Assembly: GCA_030019445.1 (NCBI GenBank) | Contig: JASEEU010000004.1 | Coordinates: forward strand, 62,001-126,000 | Origin: Anaerosomatales bacterium | Lineage (GTDB): Bacteria > Actinomycetota > Coriobacteriia > Anaerosomatales > Anaerosomataceae | Reading direction: 5' to 3' | Length of the DNA: 64,000 nucleotides | Part shown: piece after piece, positions 1 through 10,101 of the stretch | How the letters are laid out: each line of letters starts with the position of its first letter | How positions within the stretch are numbered: the first letter of the stretch is position 1 | Translations under genes and position numbers: made by a program | Notes under the pieces: model-generated | Databases searched by the model: none | Seen by the model: the letters and a program-made list of their open reading frames with translations, nothing else | What the model was told of the DNA's origin: nothing

Positions 1-777
1 GTCGTGTTCTTCCTGAACCTCGCAGACGACCCGACCGTCGAGCGTATCCTGACGCCGCGTTGCGCGCTGACCGTGGCCGAGTATCTTGCGTTCGAGAAGG
101 GCCTCCAGGTGCTCGTCGTCCTCTCGGACATGACGAACTACTGCGAGGCGCTGCGCGAGGTCTCGACCGCCCGCGAAGAGGTCCCCGGTCGCCGTGGCTA
201 TCCCGGCTACATGTACACGGACCTCTCGACGATCTATGAGCGCGCGGGCCGTATCAAGGGCAACAAGGGCTCGGTGACGCAGTTGCCCATCCTGACGATG
301 CCCGACGACGACATCACGCACCCGATCCCGGACCTCACCGGCTACATCACCGAGGGTCAGATCGTGCTCTCGCGGCACCTGCACCGCCGCGGCGTCTATC
401 CTCCGATCGACGTGCTCCCCTGCCTGTCGAGGCTCATGAACCTCGGCATCGGTGAAGGCAAGACCCGTGAGGACCACCGGGCGGTCGCCAACCAGCTCTA
501 CGCCGCATACGCGCAAGGCCGCGACCTGCGGCGCCTCGTGGCGATCGTCGGTGAGGAAGCGCTGTCCGACACCGACCGCCGCTATCTGCACTTCGCCGAT
601 GCGTTCGAGAAACACATCATCGGCCAGGGCGAGAGCGGGCGATCCATCGAGCAGACGCTGTCGATCGGCTGGGAGCTCATGTCCGAGCTGCCGATGGGCG
701 AGCTCAAGCGCGTGCGTGACTTCATCGACAAGTACCATCCGACGGCCGGCGAGCAGGCCGCAGCAGAGAAGAACTGA
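1..777 (+). CDS. ntpB: V/A-type ATP synthase subunit B, C-terminal part (5' end outside window)
   Basis: The reading frame is open from base 1, so only the last 258 residues are visible. Subunit B is the regulatory, non-catalytic nucleotide-binding subunit of the peripheral A3B3 head of A/V-type rotary ATPases. The visible part carries the family's block around residues 60-85 ([20 protein letters not shown]), the downstream [11 protein letters not shown] segment and the [18 protein letters not shown] region. The protein ends normally at about the family's usual C-terminus. Subunit D follows after a 35-bp gap, the usual B-D order. Family assignment is secure. Whether the complex makes ATP or pumps ions, and whether it uses H+ or Na+, cannot be judged here. 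Confidence 0.96.
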   Translation, partial: VVFFLNLADDPTVERILTPRCALTVAEYLAFEKGLQVLVVLSDMTNYCEALREVSTAREEVPGRRGYPGYMYTDLSTIYERAGRIKGNKGSVTQLPILTMPDDDITHPIPDLTGYITEGQIVLSRHLHRRGVYPPIDVLPCLSRLMNLGIGEGKTREDHRAVANQLYAAYAQGRDLRRLVAIVGEEALSDTDRRYLHFADAFEKHIIGQGESGRSIEQTLSIGWELMSELPMGELKRVRDFIDKYHPTAGEQAAAEKN

Positions 778-812
778 CGACCCGCTCGCGACGAACCGGA
801 GGAGGTGGGTAG

Positions 813-1466
813 ATGGAGGAAGTCCGGCCGACACGATCAGAGCTGCTGGAGCGCAAGCAGCAGATCACGCTTGCCGAGCAGGGCATGGACCTGCTCAAGC
901 AGAAGCGCGATGCGCTGCTCATCGAGTTCATGTCCGTCATGGACGAGACGCTCCGGCTCAGCAATGACCTGCAGCGGACGGTCTCCGAAGCCCAGTACAG
1001 CCTGGCGATCGCCAAGGCCGTCGACGGCGTGGTGTCGGTGCGCTCGGCGGCGATGGCCACTCGTGGCGAGATCACCATCGACATGACCGGTACGAAGATC
1101 ATGGGCGTGTCGGTCCCGGTCGTGACCAAGGGCGAGAGCCCCGTGCGCTCGTCGTTCACACGCGGATACGCCATCACGGGCGTCTCATCACGTATCGATG
1201 AGACCGCCGACAAGTTCGAGCGGATCCTGGACGTCATCATCGAGTACGCCGATATCGAGACCCGCCTCAAGCGGCTCGGTGAGGAGATCCAGAAGACGAA
1301 CCGGCGCGTGAACGCCCTCGAGCAGGTGACGGTCCCCGCGCTGCGGGAGCAGGTGGCGTATATCCGCCAGGCGCTTGACGAACGCGCACGCGAGGATCTC
1401 TTCAGGCTGAAGAAGGTCAAGAAGAAGATCGAGCGACGGGAGGCGGAGCGCAGGCAGGTCGGCTGA
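813..1466 (+). CDS. ntpD: V/A-type ATP synthase subunit D (central stalk)
   Basis: This 217-residue protein is the central-stalk rotor subunit that couples the A3B3 head to the membrane ring. The N-terminus has the typical PTRSELLERKQQITLAEQG start and a long helix. The middle (about residues 70-125) is the more globular part, and the C-terminal helix is rich in Arg and Lys, giving the expected antiparallel coiled coil. Length matches the family. The ATG has a strong GGAGGAGG ribosome-binding site at about 798-806. It is the last gene of the ATPase operon in this orientation, since the next gene is convergent. Nothing is odd about it. Confidence 0.95.
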   Translation: MEEVRPTRSELLERKQQITLAEQGMDLLKQKRDALLIEFMSVMDETLRLSNDLQRTVSEAQYSLAIAKAVDGVVSVRSAAMATRGEITIDMTGTKIMGVSVPVVTKGESPVRSSFTRGYAITGVSSRIDETADKFERILDVIIEYADIETRLKRLGEEIQKTNRRVNALEQVTVPALREQVAYIRQALDERAREDLFRLKKVKKKIERREAERRQVG

Positions 1467-1572
1467 GCTTCGCTCGCTCGCTCGTCACAGTGTGGGGCGG
1501 TGCCGCCTACCGGGGGGTGTCTGGCGCCGTCCCGCGCCTATTCTAGGCGAAGATCGCGCATACGGACACGAC

Positions 1573-1600
1573 GATGGCCGCCTCCCGGGGGGCGGCCATC
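1573..1600. terminator. Hairpin between convergent genes, probable bidirectional terminator
   Basis: A perfect 10-bp inverted repeat (GATGGCCGCC / GGCGGCCATC) with an 8-nt loop lies between ntpD and the convergent hypothetical gene. Neither side has a good T-run, so efficiency is uncertain. Position and perfect pairing are the arguments. Confidence 0.55.
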
Positions 1601-1624
1601 GGCCTTCTCGGTCATGTGTCGAGA

Positions 1625-1969
1625 TCAGACGCTGCGGGCGCGGATGATGTCACCGGCCCGCTCCAGCGACTCGACCGTGTTCTTGGGGTCGGAGCGCAGG
1701 CCCTGCGCGATCTCGATGAGCGCGCGCACGTCATCGGAGTCGAGCTTGCTGAAGTGCAGGTCATCCCAGTCGGCCCGCTTCTCGAAGGCCCAGAGCTCGC
1801 CGATGATCCAGCGAAGGTCGTCGAGCTCGTGCTGTGTGAAGAAGCTCCACGCGGTCTTCAGTCCTTGACGGAGCCGGTCGAGCGAGCGCTCGATCGCCTT
1901 CTCCTTGCGGAGCTGGAACGCACGCATTCCGATGTCCTCGTCCGTGAGGTCGGGGCGGTTCGGACTCAT
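1625..1969 (-). CDS. Conserved-looking hypothetical protein, 114 aa
   Basis: I do not recognise this family. The 114-residue product is soluble, charged and predicted mostly helical, with a basic N-terminal third (RKEKAIERSLDRLRQ) and an acidic C-terminal half containing a W-rich centre (AWSFF, LRWIIGELWAFEKRADW). There is no signal peptide, membrane segment or cysteine. The ATG at 1969 is chosen over the longer open frame because AGGAGGTGA lies 7-14 bases upstream of it. It is divergent from the nitroreductase, and its 3' end faces the ATPase operon. The good ribosome-binding site and normal codon use support a real gene; function is unknown. Confidence 0.75.
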   Translation of the reverse strand: MSPNRPDLTDEDIGMRAFQLRKEKAIERSLDRLRQGLKTAWSFFTQHELDDLRWIIGELWAFEKRADWDDLHFSKLDSDDVRALIEIAQGLRSDPKNTVESLERAGDIIRARSV

Positions 1970-2033
1970 GTAGCTCACCTCCTGACTGGTGGATTCCACA
2001 TCGGGGCGGCCGACTCCTGCTCGGCAGGCGATG

Positions 2034-2063
2034 TTGTCGCTCCGCGAGCGGCTCACCTAGAAT
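2034..2063 (+). promoter_or_regulatory. Putative sigma-70 promoter of the nitroreductase gene
   Basis: TTGTCG and TAGAAT are separated by 18 bp, with the start codon about 52 bp after the -10 box. The -10 is strong and the -35 only half matches consensus. TAGAAT recurs as the -10 before groES and guaB3. Confidence 0.45.
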
Positions 2064-2115
2064 GGACTGGCGGGCCGCACGGGCTCGTGTGCGATCCACG
2101 ATGCGAAGGAGCCGC

Positions 2116-2631
2116 ATGGAGTTCTCCGAGGTCGTCTCACGGCGACGCAGCGTCCGGCACTTCGATGCCAAGCGGACGGTCTCCGATGAAGACCTCCGGG
2201 AGCTCCTGTCAGCTGCCGTCACGGCGCCGAGCGCCGGCAACATCCAGCCCTGGCGCTTCGTCGTCGTACGGTCGAAGGAGGCGCGCCAACGGCTGGCTGC
2301 GGCGCTGTCGCAACGATGGGCCACGAACGCGCCGGTATCCATCGTCGTCTGCGTGGACCCGCGACCGTGCGCCGCGCGCTACGGCGACCGCGGCGAGTAT
2401 CTGTACGCGATCCAGGACACCGCGGCGGCTGCCGAGAACATCCTGCTGGCGGCCGTCGACCGGGGGCTCGCATCCTGCTGGGTGGGCGCGTTCGACGACG
2501 GGGCGGTCGCTGAGGCCATCGGGGTGTCCGCTCCGGTGACGCCGGTCGCGATCCTGCCCATCGGCTACTCGGCCGAGTCGGCGGGCAAGCCGGGCCGCCG
2601 TCCGCTGGACGAGATCGTGACCTGGCTCTGA
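2116..2631 (+). CDS. Nitroreductase-family FMN oxidoreductase
   Basis: This 171-residue protein has the nitroreductase fold signature: RRRSVRHF near residue 10 (phosphate of FMN), APSAGNIQPWRF at about residues 38-49, and the GLASCWVGAF segment in the C-terminal half. Such enzymes transfer electrons from NAD(P)H through FMN to nitro compounds, quinones or other acceptors, usually as dimers in the cytoplasm. The length is at the short end of the family. The ATG at 2116 is preceded by AAGGAG; a longer upstream in-frame start would overlap the -10 box. It lies 18 bp upstream of the uracil-DNA glycosylase gene and may be co-transcribed. The physiological substrate cannot be deduced. Confidence 0.9.
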   Translation: MEFSEVVSRRRSVRHFDAKRTVSDEDLRELLSAAVTAPSAGNIQPWRFVVVRSKEARQRLAAALSQRWATNAPVSIVVCVDPRPCAARYGDRGEYLYAIQDTAAAAENILLAAVDRGLASCWVGAFDDGAVAEAIGVSAPVTPVAILPIGYSAESAGKPGRRPLDEIVTWL

Positions 2632-2649
2632 GAGGAGGCCGCGGCAGTC

Positions 2650-3405
2650 GTGACCGATGCGAGCCGGATGCCGGACCGCGCGCGGCTGGGCGCGGTCGCC
2701 GACCTCGATGAGCTGTGCGCGTTCATCGGCGATTGCCGGAGATGTCGGCTGGCCGAGACGCGCACGACGCTCGTGTTCGGTGTCGGCGATCCCGGTGCCG
2801 ACCTGCTCTTCATCGGCGAGGCGCCCGGCAAGAACGAGGACCTGAAAGGCGAGCCCTTCGTCGGTGCCGCGGGCAGGTTGCTCGACGAGCTTCTCGGCAG
2901 CATCGGCCTCCATCGTTCCGAGGTGTACATCGCCAACGTGCTCAAGTGTCGGCCGCCGGGGAACCGCGATCCGCAGGCCGATGAGATCGAGACGTGTACC
3001 CCGTTCCTGGCGGAACAGGTGCGGCTCATCGACCCGCTCGTGATCGCGACGCTCGGCAACTTCGCGACGCGCTATGTGCTGGGGACCGACGCAGGCATCA
3101 CCCGGCTCCGCGGGAGGCTCTTCGAGGTCGACGGCCGCCGGGTCGTGCCCATCTACCATCCGGCGGCGGCGCTGTACTCGCCCGACAAGCGCGGGGTGCT
3201 GTTCGACGACTTCCGGCGTCTCGCGACCGTCATGCAGTGGGCGCGCGAAGGGCGTCCGGTGGCTCCGACGGCCCGGCTGTCGGCGGGCCACGAAGACTGG
3301 CTCGAGGTCTTCGCCGATCCCTCCGGAGGCGCCGAGCGGTCCGCTGGCGAACACGAAGCGGACGCCGGCGAGGGTGCGCCCGCCGACCAGCAGAAGCTCT
3401 TCTGA
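2650..3405 (+). CDS. Uracil-DNA glycosylase, family 4 (Fe-S type)
   Basis: This enzyme excises uracil arising in DNA by cytosine deamination. The 251-residue product has the family-4 layout: C29 and C32 (CRRC), C100 in LKCRPPGNRDP and C116, the four ligands expected for the [4Fe-4S] cluster. GEAPG at 57-61 is the catalytic motif and the IYHPAA motif sits near 168-173. The last 50 residues are acidic, low complexity and probably disordered. The GTG start has GAGGAGG about 11 bp upstream. The stop codon lies 2 bp before tsaE, so it is probably in the same transcript as the t6A genes. The family is clear; the UdgX subtype motif KRRIH is absent. Confidence 0.93.
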   Translation: MTDASRMPDRARLGAVADLDELCAFIGDCRRCRLAETRTTLVFGVGDPGADLLFIGEAPGKNEDLKGEPFVGAAGRLLDELLGSIGLHRSEVYIANVLKCRPPGNRDPQADEIETCTPFLAEQVRLIDPLVIATLGNFATRYVLGTDAGITRLRGRLFEVDGRRVVPIYHPAAALYSPDKRGVLFDDFRRLATVMQWAREGRPVAPTARLSAGHEDWLEVFADPSGGAERSAGEHEADAGEGAPADQQKLF

Positions 3406-3409
3406 CGAC

Positions 3410-3898
3410 ATGACCTCCCACGTCTTCATCAGCCGTTCCGCCGAACAGACCCGCGACTTGGGCCGCGCGCTCGCGGCGGCGCTCCGACCCGACGACGTCG
3501 TCACGCTCACCGGGGATCTCGGGGCGGGGAAGACCTGCCTGGCCCAGGGTGTCGCGGCGGGTCTTGGAGTGACCGAGGCCGTGACGAGCCCGACGTTCAA
3601 CATCCTGCTCGAACATCGCGGCAGCCTGACGCTCTACCACTTCGACCTGTACCGTCTCGAGCGTGCCGACCAGCTCGAGGACATCGCCTTCTGGGAGACG
3701 CTCGAGGCGGGCGGCGCATCCCTGATCGAGTGGGGCGAGCGATTCCCCGGGGCGTTGCCCGACGACCACCTGGCCGTCGTCATCACCATCGAGCCCGATG
3801 GCAGTCGGAAGCTGGTCCCGGAGCCACGCGGCCCGCGCGCGGCGGGACTGCTCGAGCGCTGGGAGCACGCAGCCGGCTGGACGGGGGTGGGCGCGTGA
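3410..3898 (+). CDS. tsaE: tRNA t6A synthesis ATPase TsaE
   Basis: TsaE is the P-loop ATPase that cycles the TsaB-TsaD complex during N6-threonylcarbamoylation of A37 in ANN-decoding tRNAs. The 162-residue protein has Walker A GDLGAGKT at 35-42, the TSPTFNI switch at about 59-65, the HFDLYR motif and the LIEWGERF segment, all hallmarks of the family. The length is normal. The ATG follows the glycosylase stop codon by 2 bp. Its own stop overlaps the tsaB GTG (GTGA), so the genes are translationally coupled. TsaC, which makes threonylcarbamoyl-AMP, is not in this window. Confidence 0.95.
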   Translation: MTSHVFISRSAEQTRDLGRALAAALRPDDVVTLTGDLGAGKTCLAQGVAAGLGVTEAVTSPTFNILLEHRGSLTLYHFDLYRLERADQLEDIAFWETLEAGGASLIEWGERFPGALPDDHLAVVITIEPDGSRKLVPEPRGPRAAGLLERWEHAAGWTGVGA

Positions 3899-4671
3899 CC
3901 CGGGTCCTCGCGTTCGACACCGCGACCGAGCACATCGCGATCGCGGTCGCCGACATCACTCCCGACGCCATCCGCGTCGAGGCACAGCGTGACTTCTCGG
4001 CACCACGCGCGGCGCTTTCGGCGCTGCTGCCGGGCGTGCGTGACCTCCTCGCGGATTCGGGGATCGCCCCTGCATCGCTCGACGCCATCGCCGTCGGGCG
4101 CGGTCCGGGCTCGTTCACCGGCGTTCGCATCGGCGTCGCGTCGGCGAAGGGGCTCGCGCAGGGACTCGGCGTACCGCTCGTAGGGTTCGGTACCCTGGAT
4201 GCCGTCGCATGGCGCCAGCAAGGCCATGAGGGCCTCGTGGCGGTCGTCGGGGACGCGATGCGGGGCGAGGTCTATCCGGCCCTGTTCCGGCTGACAGCGG
4301 ACGCCTGCGAGCGCCTGGAGGCGGATCGGGTGGTGCGCCCGACGGAGGCCGCCGAGATGTGGGCCGCGCGCATCGCGGAACCGGTGCTGCTCGCCGGCGA
4401 CGGGCTCGCGAAGCACGCCGACGTCTTCACCGACGCGCTCGGCGATCGCGCGTCGGTCGCTCCCGAGGCGTGTTGGACGCCGGACGGTCGCAGCGTCGCG
4501 TTCGCCGTCGCCCATGCCGCCGGGCCGCCGGACGTGCGTGGCGTCACCCGTCGCTCCCGCGCCGAGGCGTACACCTACGCGCATCCGGCACTGCTGCTGC
4601 CGATCTACACCCGGCTGTCCGATGCCGAGGAGGCCGAGAAGGTCCGCCGGGCTCGGAGCGAGGCGCCATGA
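3895..4671 (+). CDS. tsaB: tRNA t6A synthesis scaffold TsaB
   Basis: TsaB is the ASKHA-fold partner of TsaD and is required for threonylcarbamoyl transfer to tRNA. The 258-residue product begins with the phosphate-1 segment LAFDTATEHIAIAV and has AVGRGPGSFTGVRIG at about residues 63-77, the classic TsaB signature. The C-terminal region is typical of the longer bacterial forms. The GTG start overlaps the tsaE stop by 4 bp, and the stop overlaps the rimI-tsaD ATG (ATGA). GGGGGTGG lies upstream as a plausible ribosome-binding site. No unusual residues were noticed. Confidence 0.94.
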   Translation: MTRVLAFDTATEHIAIAVADITPDAIRVEAQRDFSAPRAALSALLPGVRDLLADSGIAPASLDAIAVGRGPGSFTGVRIGVASAKGLAQGLGVPLVGFGTLDAVAWRQQGHEGLVAVVGDAMRGEVYPALFRLTADACERLEADRVVRPTEAAEMWAARIAEPVLLAGDGLAKHADVFTDALGDRASVAPEACWTPDGRSVAFAVAHAAGPPDVRGVTRRSRAEAYTYAHPALLLPIYTRLSDAEEAEKVRRARSEAP

Positions 4672-6164
4672 GCGTCCGTCTGCGCCCGATGACGCCCGCC
4701 GACCTGCCGGCCGTGCTCGCCATCGAGCGGGCGAGCTTCTCGGCGCCCTGGTCCGAACGGCTCTTCGCCGAGGAGCTCGAGCGGACGGCGATCGATCGTG
4801 CATGGATCGTCGCGGAGCGTGACGGCGCGATCATCGGCTACGGCGGCCTCATGGTCCTCGGCCCCGAAGCGCATGTCATGAACCTCGCGGTCGTCGAGAG
4901 CGCGCGCGGCAGCGGCGTCGCGCGTGAGCTCGCGCTCGAACTGATGGCGATCGCGGTCGCGCGGGGAGCGCGGCGTCTGACGCTCGAGGTCCGTGAGCGC
5001 AACGCAGCCGCGCGGCGGCTCTACGAGTCGCTCGGCTTCACGCAGGCAGGCACGCGACCCGGCTACTACGCGGACACCGGCGAGGACGCGCTCATCATGT
5101 GGACAGGCGAGCTGACGCCGGCGCACGTCTCGGCCATGCGCGCTGCCGATGCCGGGACCGATCTCGTGCTGGCTATCGAGACCTCGTGCGACGAGACCGC
5201 GGCGGCGGTCATGCGGGGCGGACGGGAGCTGCTCTCGAGCGTCGTCGCCACGCAGGTGGACTTCCACGCCCGTTTCGGCGGGGTGGTGCCCGAGATCGCC
5301 TCGCGCAAGCACACCGAGGCGATCGTGGGTGTGGCCGAGGAGGCCCTCGCCCGGGCGGGCGTGTCGCTCGGGGACCTCGATGCGCTTGCGGTGACGCGCG
5401 GACCGGGGCTCATCGGCGCGCTGGTGGTGGGCGTCGCGTACGCGAAGGGACTCGCGCTCGCCACGGGGCTGCCCCTCGTCGGGGTGAACCACCTCGAGGG
5501 GCACATCTTCGCGAATCGGCTGGCCGACCCCGAACTCGAAGCGCCACTGCTCGCTCTGCTTGTCTCGGGAGGGCACACCGCGATCGTGCACGTCCCCGAG
5601 TGGGGACGGTACGAGGTCCTCGGCCAGACGCTCGACGACGCCGCGGGTGAGGCGTTCGACAAGGTGGCCAAGGTGCTCGGACTCGGCTACCCGGGCGGGC
5701 CGGCCATCGCGCGCCTGGCCGGCGAGGGCGATCCCGCTGCCGTCGACTTCCCGCGCGCGATGATGCGATCGGGCGACTACGACTTCTCGCTCTCAGGGCT
5801 GAAGACCGCAGTGATCACCTACGTCGACCGGGAACGTCGGGCGGGACGTGACGTGCGACTGCCCGACGTGGCGGCATCCTTCCAGGCGGCGGTGGTGGAC
5901 GTCCAGATCGCCAAGACGGTGCGAGCGGCGCTCGAGCGTGGCGTGGAGTGGGTCTGCCTCGCGGGGGGCGTCGCGGCGAACGCGGCGCTGCGGGAAGGTC
6001 TGCGGGCGGAGCTGGCCGAGCACGGCATCCGGCTCTCGGTCCCGCCCTTCGACCTCTGCACCGACAACGCGGCGATGATCGCGGCGGCGGCTCATTTCCG
6101 ACTGCGGCGCGGGGGTTTTCTCGGACTCGAGGCCGAGGCGACGGCGAGTCTTCCGCTTGACTAG
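4668..6164 (+). CDS. tsaD: RimI-TsaD fusion: ribosomal-protein N-acetyltransferase plus t6A transferase
   Basis: One uninterrupted frame of 498 residues encodes two enzymes. Residues 1-150 are a GNAT domain of the RimI type (MNLAVVESARGSGVAREL acetyl-CoA loop; NAAARRLYESLGF), which acetylates the N-terminal Ala of ribosomal protein bS18. Residues 164-498 are TsaD: LAIETSCDE near 168-176, SRKHTEAI, the metal-binding HxxxH at H275/H279, and LAGGVAANAALRE near the C-terminus. TsaD transfers the threonylcarbamoyl group to tRNA A37. No stop codon and no ribosome-binding site separates the halves. An in-frame ATG at 5136 (residue 157) could be an internal start but has no Shine-Dalgarno sequence. 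The ATG overlaps the tsaB stop. Confidence 0.93.
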   Translation: MSVRLRPMTPADLPAVLAIERASFSAPWSERLFAEELERTAIDRAWIVAERDGAIIGYGGLMVLGPEAHVMNLAVVESARGSGVARELALELMAIAVARGARRLTLEVRERNAAARRLYESLGFTQAGTRPGYYADTGEDALIMWTGELTPAHVSAMRAADAGTDLVLAIETSCDETAAAVMRGGRELLSSVVATQVDFHARFGGVVPEIASRKHTEAIVGVAEEALARAGVSLGDLDALAVTRGPGLIGALVVGVAYAKGLALATGLPLVGVNHLEGHIFANRLADPELEAPLLALLVSGGHTAIVHVPEWGRYEVLGQTLDDAAGEAFDKVAKVLGLGYPGGPAIARLAGEGDPAAVDFPRAMMRSGDYDFSLSGLKTAVITYVDRERRAGRDVRLPDVAASFQAAVVDVQIAKTVRAALERGVEWVCLAGGVAANAALREGLRAELAEHGIRLSVPPFDLCTDNAAMIAAAAHFRLRRGGFLGLEAEATASLPLD

Positions 6165-6245
6165 GTACTTTTTTCCACGGCAAGGGGCATAATTAAGGAA
6201 TCGGCGTCACGAGGGGTCGCTTGTGCGACCGGAGGGAGGACAGCG

Positions 6246-7790
6246 GTGGGAACACGATTGATGAGGGTGGCCAGCGCCGTGCTGGCCATCGCGCTCGTGG
6301 GGGCACTGGCACTGCCGGGCCTCGCGCTCGCCAAGGACAAGGGCGGCGGCGTGAGCACCGAAGATGTGATGTTCGTCCCGGCCGACAGCTGGGAGTCGGA
6401 CGATAGCACGGCCACCGCGAAGGTGCTCCCCGCGGTAAGCAGGCACACGCTGCACGTCCTCGGCGACGAGGACTGGATGAAGTTCTCGATCACCGAGGAC
6501 GACACGCCTGTGGTGTTCGAGACGCAGATCACGGGCGGCAACGACAGCTTCGATATGTACATGTACCTGTACGAGCTGAACGCTGACGGCACGATCACCG
6601 AGGTCACGAGCTCCGACGATCACACCTACTGGGACGCGTACTCGCAGCAGATCATGGAGTACCTGGACGCGGGCGACTACCTGCTGCTCGTCGAGGGCTA
6701 CTCGGATGAAGACACCGGTATGTACGACCTGTACTGGGCGAAGGGTTACGCGCGTCGCATCTACGGCGCGAACCGCTACGACACGGCCGTCGAGGTCTCC
6801 CGCCTGATGTATCAGCAGGCGTCTGTCGACATCGACTGGGGCTTCGACCTCGGGGGCTTCGTCATCGCGAGCGGGACGGATCCGGCCGACGGCATCGCCG
6901 GCTCGCTCCTCGCGAGCATGATCGACTCACCGCTCCTGCTCGCCGGTCCGGGCGGACTGAGCGCCAAGACGCAGGCCGAGATCACGAGGGCGCTCATGCC
7001 CGAGGTGTACTACGACGGTGAGTCGCTCACCATCTACATCCTCGGCGGGACGAGCGCGGTCCCGTCGCTGGTGGAGGCGCAGCTCAAGGCGTTGCCGCTC
7101 ATCAAGACGGCGATCGCGGCCGAGCAGCTCGAGATCGTGCGGATCTCGGGCACCGATCGCTACGACACAGCGGCGAAGGTCGCCAAGGTGTATGACGACA
7201 ACGCAGGTGTGAGCTCCACGGCGTACATCGTGAACGGCGAGGCGTGGGCCGACGCCCTCGCGGTCGCCGCGCCGGCGGTCTACAACAGCAGTGCGATCCT
7301 CGAAGTCACGGGCACCGGGATCCCCGCGGCGACGCTGAAGGCGTTCGATGACCTCGGCATCACCGACGTGGTCGTCGTCGGTGGCGAGGCCGTGGTCAGC
7401 CCCGGCGTGTACGCCGGGCTCGAGGCGCGCTTCGGCGCCGCCAGCGTCGACCGTATCGCGGGCGCCAACCGGTATGCGACCGCGTACAAGGTGGCCGTGC
7501 ATGCCGTCGATACGGTGGGGCTGGACTACGATCAGTTCGTGCTCGTCGGAGGCGAGAACTTCGCCGACGCGATGCTCGCGGGCCCGATGACCTATGGGTA
7601 CGTGGGCGAGAACGGCACGTACGCCCCGATCCTTCTGACCCCGGCAGCCTCGTTGGCGCCGCAGGTCAAGATGTTCATGGACGACTACGGGACACCCGAC
7701 TACCTCTGCTACGTCCTCGGCGGCCCTGCTGCCGTGAGCGATGCGGCGATGGGGCAGCTGAACGCGTATCGAGTGATCGCAGCTCCGTAG
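6246..7790 (+). CDS. Secreted PPC-like plus triple CWB2 cell-wall protein
   Basis: This 514-residue protein has a signal peptide at residues 1-29 ending ALA. A beta-rich region at about 50-165, resembling a pre-peptidase C-terminal (PPC) domain (HTLHVLGDEDWMKFSI, LDAGDYLLLVEGYS), follows. Three cell-wall-binding type 2 repeats begin at RIYGANRYDTA (171), RISGTDRYDTA (299) and RIAGANRYATA (403). CWB2 triplets bind secondary cell-wall polymers in Gram-positive bacteria and anchor the protein outside the membrane. The GTG at 6246 is chosen for GGAGGGAGGA 6-15 bases upstream; an ATG at 6261 is an alternative. A terminator follows. No catalytic domain is visible, so an adhesive or structural surface role is inferred. 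Confidence 0.9.
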   Translation: MGTRLMRVASAVLAIALVGALALPGLALAKDKGGGVSTEDVMFVPADSWESDDSTATAKVLPAVSRHTLHVLGDEDWMKFSITEDDTPVVFETQITGGNDSFDMYMYLYELNADGTITEVTSSDDHTYWDAYSQQIMEYLDAGDYLLLVEGYSDEDTGMYDLYWAKGYARRIYGANRYDTAVEVSRLMYQQASVDIDWGFDLGGFVIASGTDPADGIAGSLLASMIDSPLLLAGPGGLSAKTQAEITRALMPEVYYDGESLTIYILGGTSAVPSLVEAQLKALPLIKTAIAAEQLEIVRISGTDRYDTAAKVAKVYDDNAGVSSTAYIVNGEAWADALAVAAPAVYNSSAILEVTGTGIPAATLKAFDDLGITDVVVVGGEAVVSPGVYAGLEARFGAASVDRIAGANRYATAYKVAVHAVDTVGLDYDQFVLVGGENFADAMLAGPMTYGYVGENGTYAPILLTPAASLAPQVKMFMDDYGTPDYLCYVLGGPAAVSDAAMGQLNAYRVIAAP

Positions 7791-7817
7791 CAAGCACTCG
7801 AGTTCGACGGTTCGCCT

Positions 7818-7849
7818 GACGGCCCCGCCGGTCAACCGGCGGGGCCGTC
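7818..7849 (+). terminator. Strong hairpin terminator after the CWB2 gene
   Basis: A perfect 14-bp GC-rich inverted repeat (starting GACGGCCCCGCCGG) with a TCAA tetraloop lies 28 bp after the stop. There is no long T-run, but in high-GC actinobacteria such hairpins commonly terminate transcription. Confidence 0.7.
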
Positions 7850-7902
7850 GTCGCGCGCAGCACGATGTGAGTGCGGGCGCATCAGATTATTGCCGCCGGG
7901 TC

Positions 7903-7931
7903 TTGCGCCTGTCAGAGCGTCGTCGTAGAAT
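7903..7931 (+). promoter_or_regulatory. Putative housekeeping promoter of groESL
   Basis: TTGCGC and TAGAAT are separated by 17 bp. The expected transcription start is near 7938, immediately before the CIRCE element, so bound HrcA would block it. Confidence 0.55.
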
Positions 7932-7940
7932 CGCCAACGG

Positions 7941-7967
7941 TTAGCACTCGGGGGTCGAGAGTGCCAA
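7941..7967 (+). promoter_or_regulatory. CIRCE operator (HrcA site)
   Basis: TTAGCACTC, a 9-bp spacer and GAGTGCCAA match the CIRCE consensus (TTAGCACTC-N9-GAGTGCTAA) at 17 of 18 arm positions. HrcA binding here represses groESL until heat or misfolded protein titrates GroEL. hrcA itself is not in the window. Confidence 0.95.
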
Positions 7968-8075
7968 CGCTCCGGTCCAACCCCGGTCGGGAACGGGTAC
8001 GTACCAAGGTGCGTCCCCGACCGCGGAGACGGCATACAGGGACGGTTCGAGACGAGGAACACAGGAGGGTAGAGC

Positions 8076-8369
8076 ATGAATCTGAAGCCGCTGTTCGACA
8101 ACGTCGTCGTCAAGCCGGCGAAGGCCGAGGAGACCGTGAAGTCGGGTATCATCATCCCCGACTCGGCCAAGGAGAAGCCCACGAAGGGTGAGGTCGTCGC
8201 CGTCGGCGAGGGCCGCTTCGACGAGGCAGGCGAGAAGCGCATCCCCATGGACGTCAAGGTCGGCGACGTCGTCATGTACAAGGAGTGGGGCAAGACGTCG
8301 GTCAAGGTGGATGGCGAGGAGTACTACATCATGTCGCAGAACGACATCCTCGCCGTTCTCGAGGGGTAG
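8076..8369 (+). CDS. groES: Co-chaperonin GroES
   Basis: The 97-residue protein is the 10-kDa lid of the GroEL cage. It has the usual start LKPLFDNVVVKP, the mobile-loop region around residues 17-33 (ETVKSGIIIPDSAKEKP) and the C-terminal ILAVLEG. The length is standard. The ATG is preceded by AGGAGGGTAG. The mRNA leader is about 140 nt long and carries the CIRCE inverted repeat at its 5' end. It is co-transcribed with groEL after a 53-bp gap. Confidence 0.97.
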   Translation: MNLKPLFDNVVVKPAKAEETVKSGIIIPDSAKEKPTKGEVVAVGEGRFDEAGEKRIPMDVKVGDVVMYKEWGKTSVKVDGEEYYIMSQNDILAVLEG

Positions 8370-8404
8370 AGACATCGACCTCGGCAGATGGCCGAGACAG
8401 CTGA

Positions 8405-10048
<1,644 letters not shown>

Positions 10049-10068
10049 GGTCTCGCCTCTGGCGACCG

Positions 10069-10101
10069 GGGTCCCGGGCCGATCGGCCCGGGGCCCTTTT
10101 T
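10069..10101 (+). terminator. Intrinsic terminator of groESL
   Basis: A 12-bp stem (GGGTCCCGGGCC / GGCCCGGGGCCC, one G-U pair) with a GATC loop is followed directly by TTTTT. This is a textbook rho-independent terminator. Confidence 0.92.

Noticed and set aside
6157-6193. TTGACT (6157) with CATAAT (6188) as a promoter for the first CWB2 gene.
   Set aside because: The 25-bp spacing is too long for a sigma-70 promoter; neither half has a proper partner.
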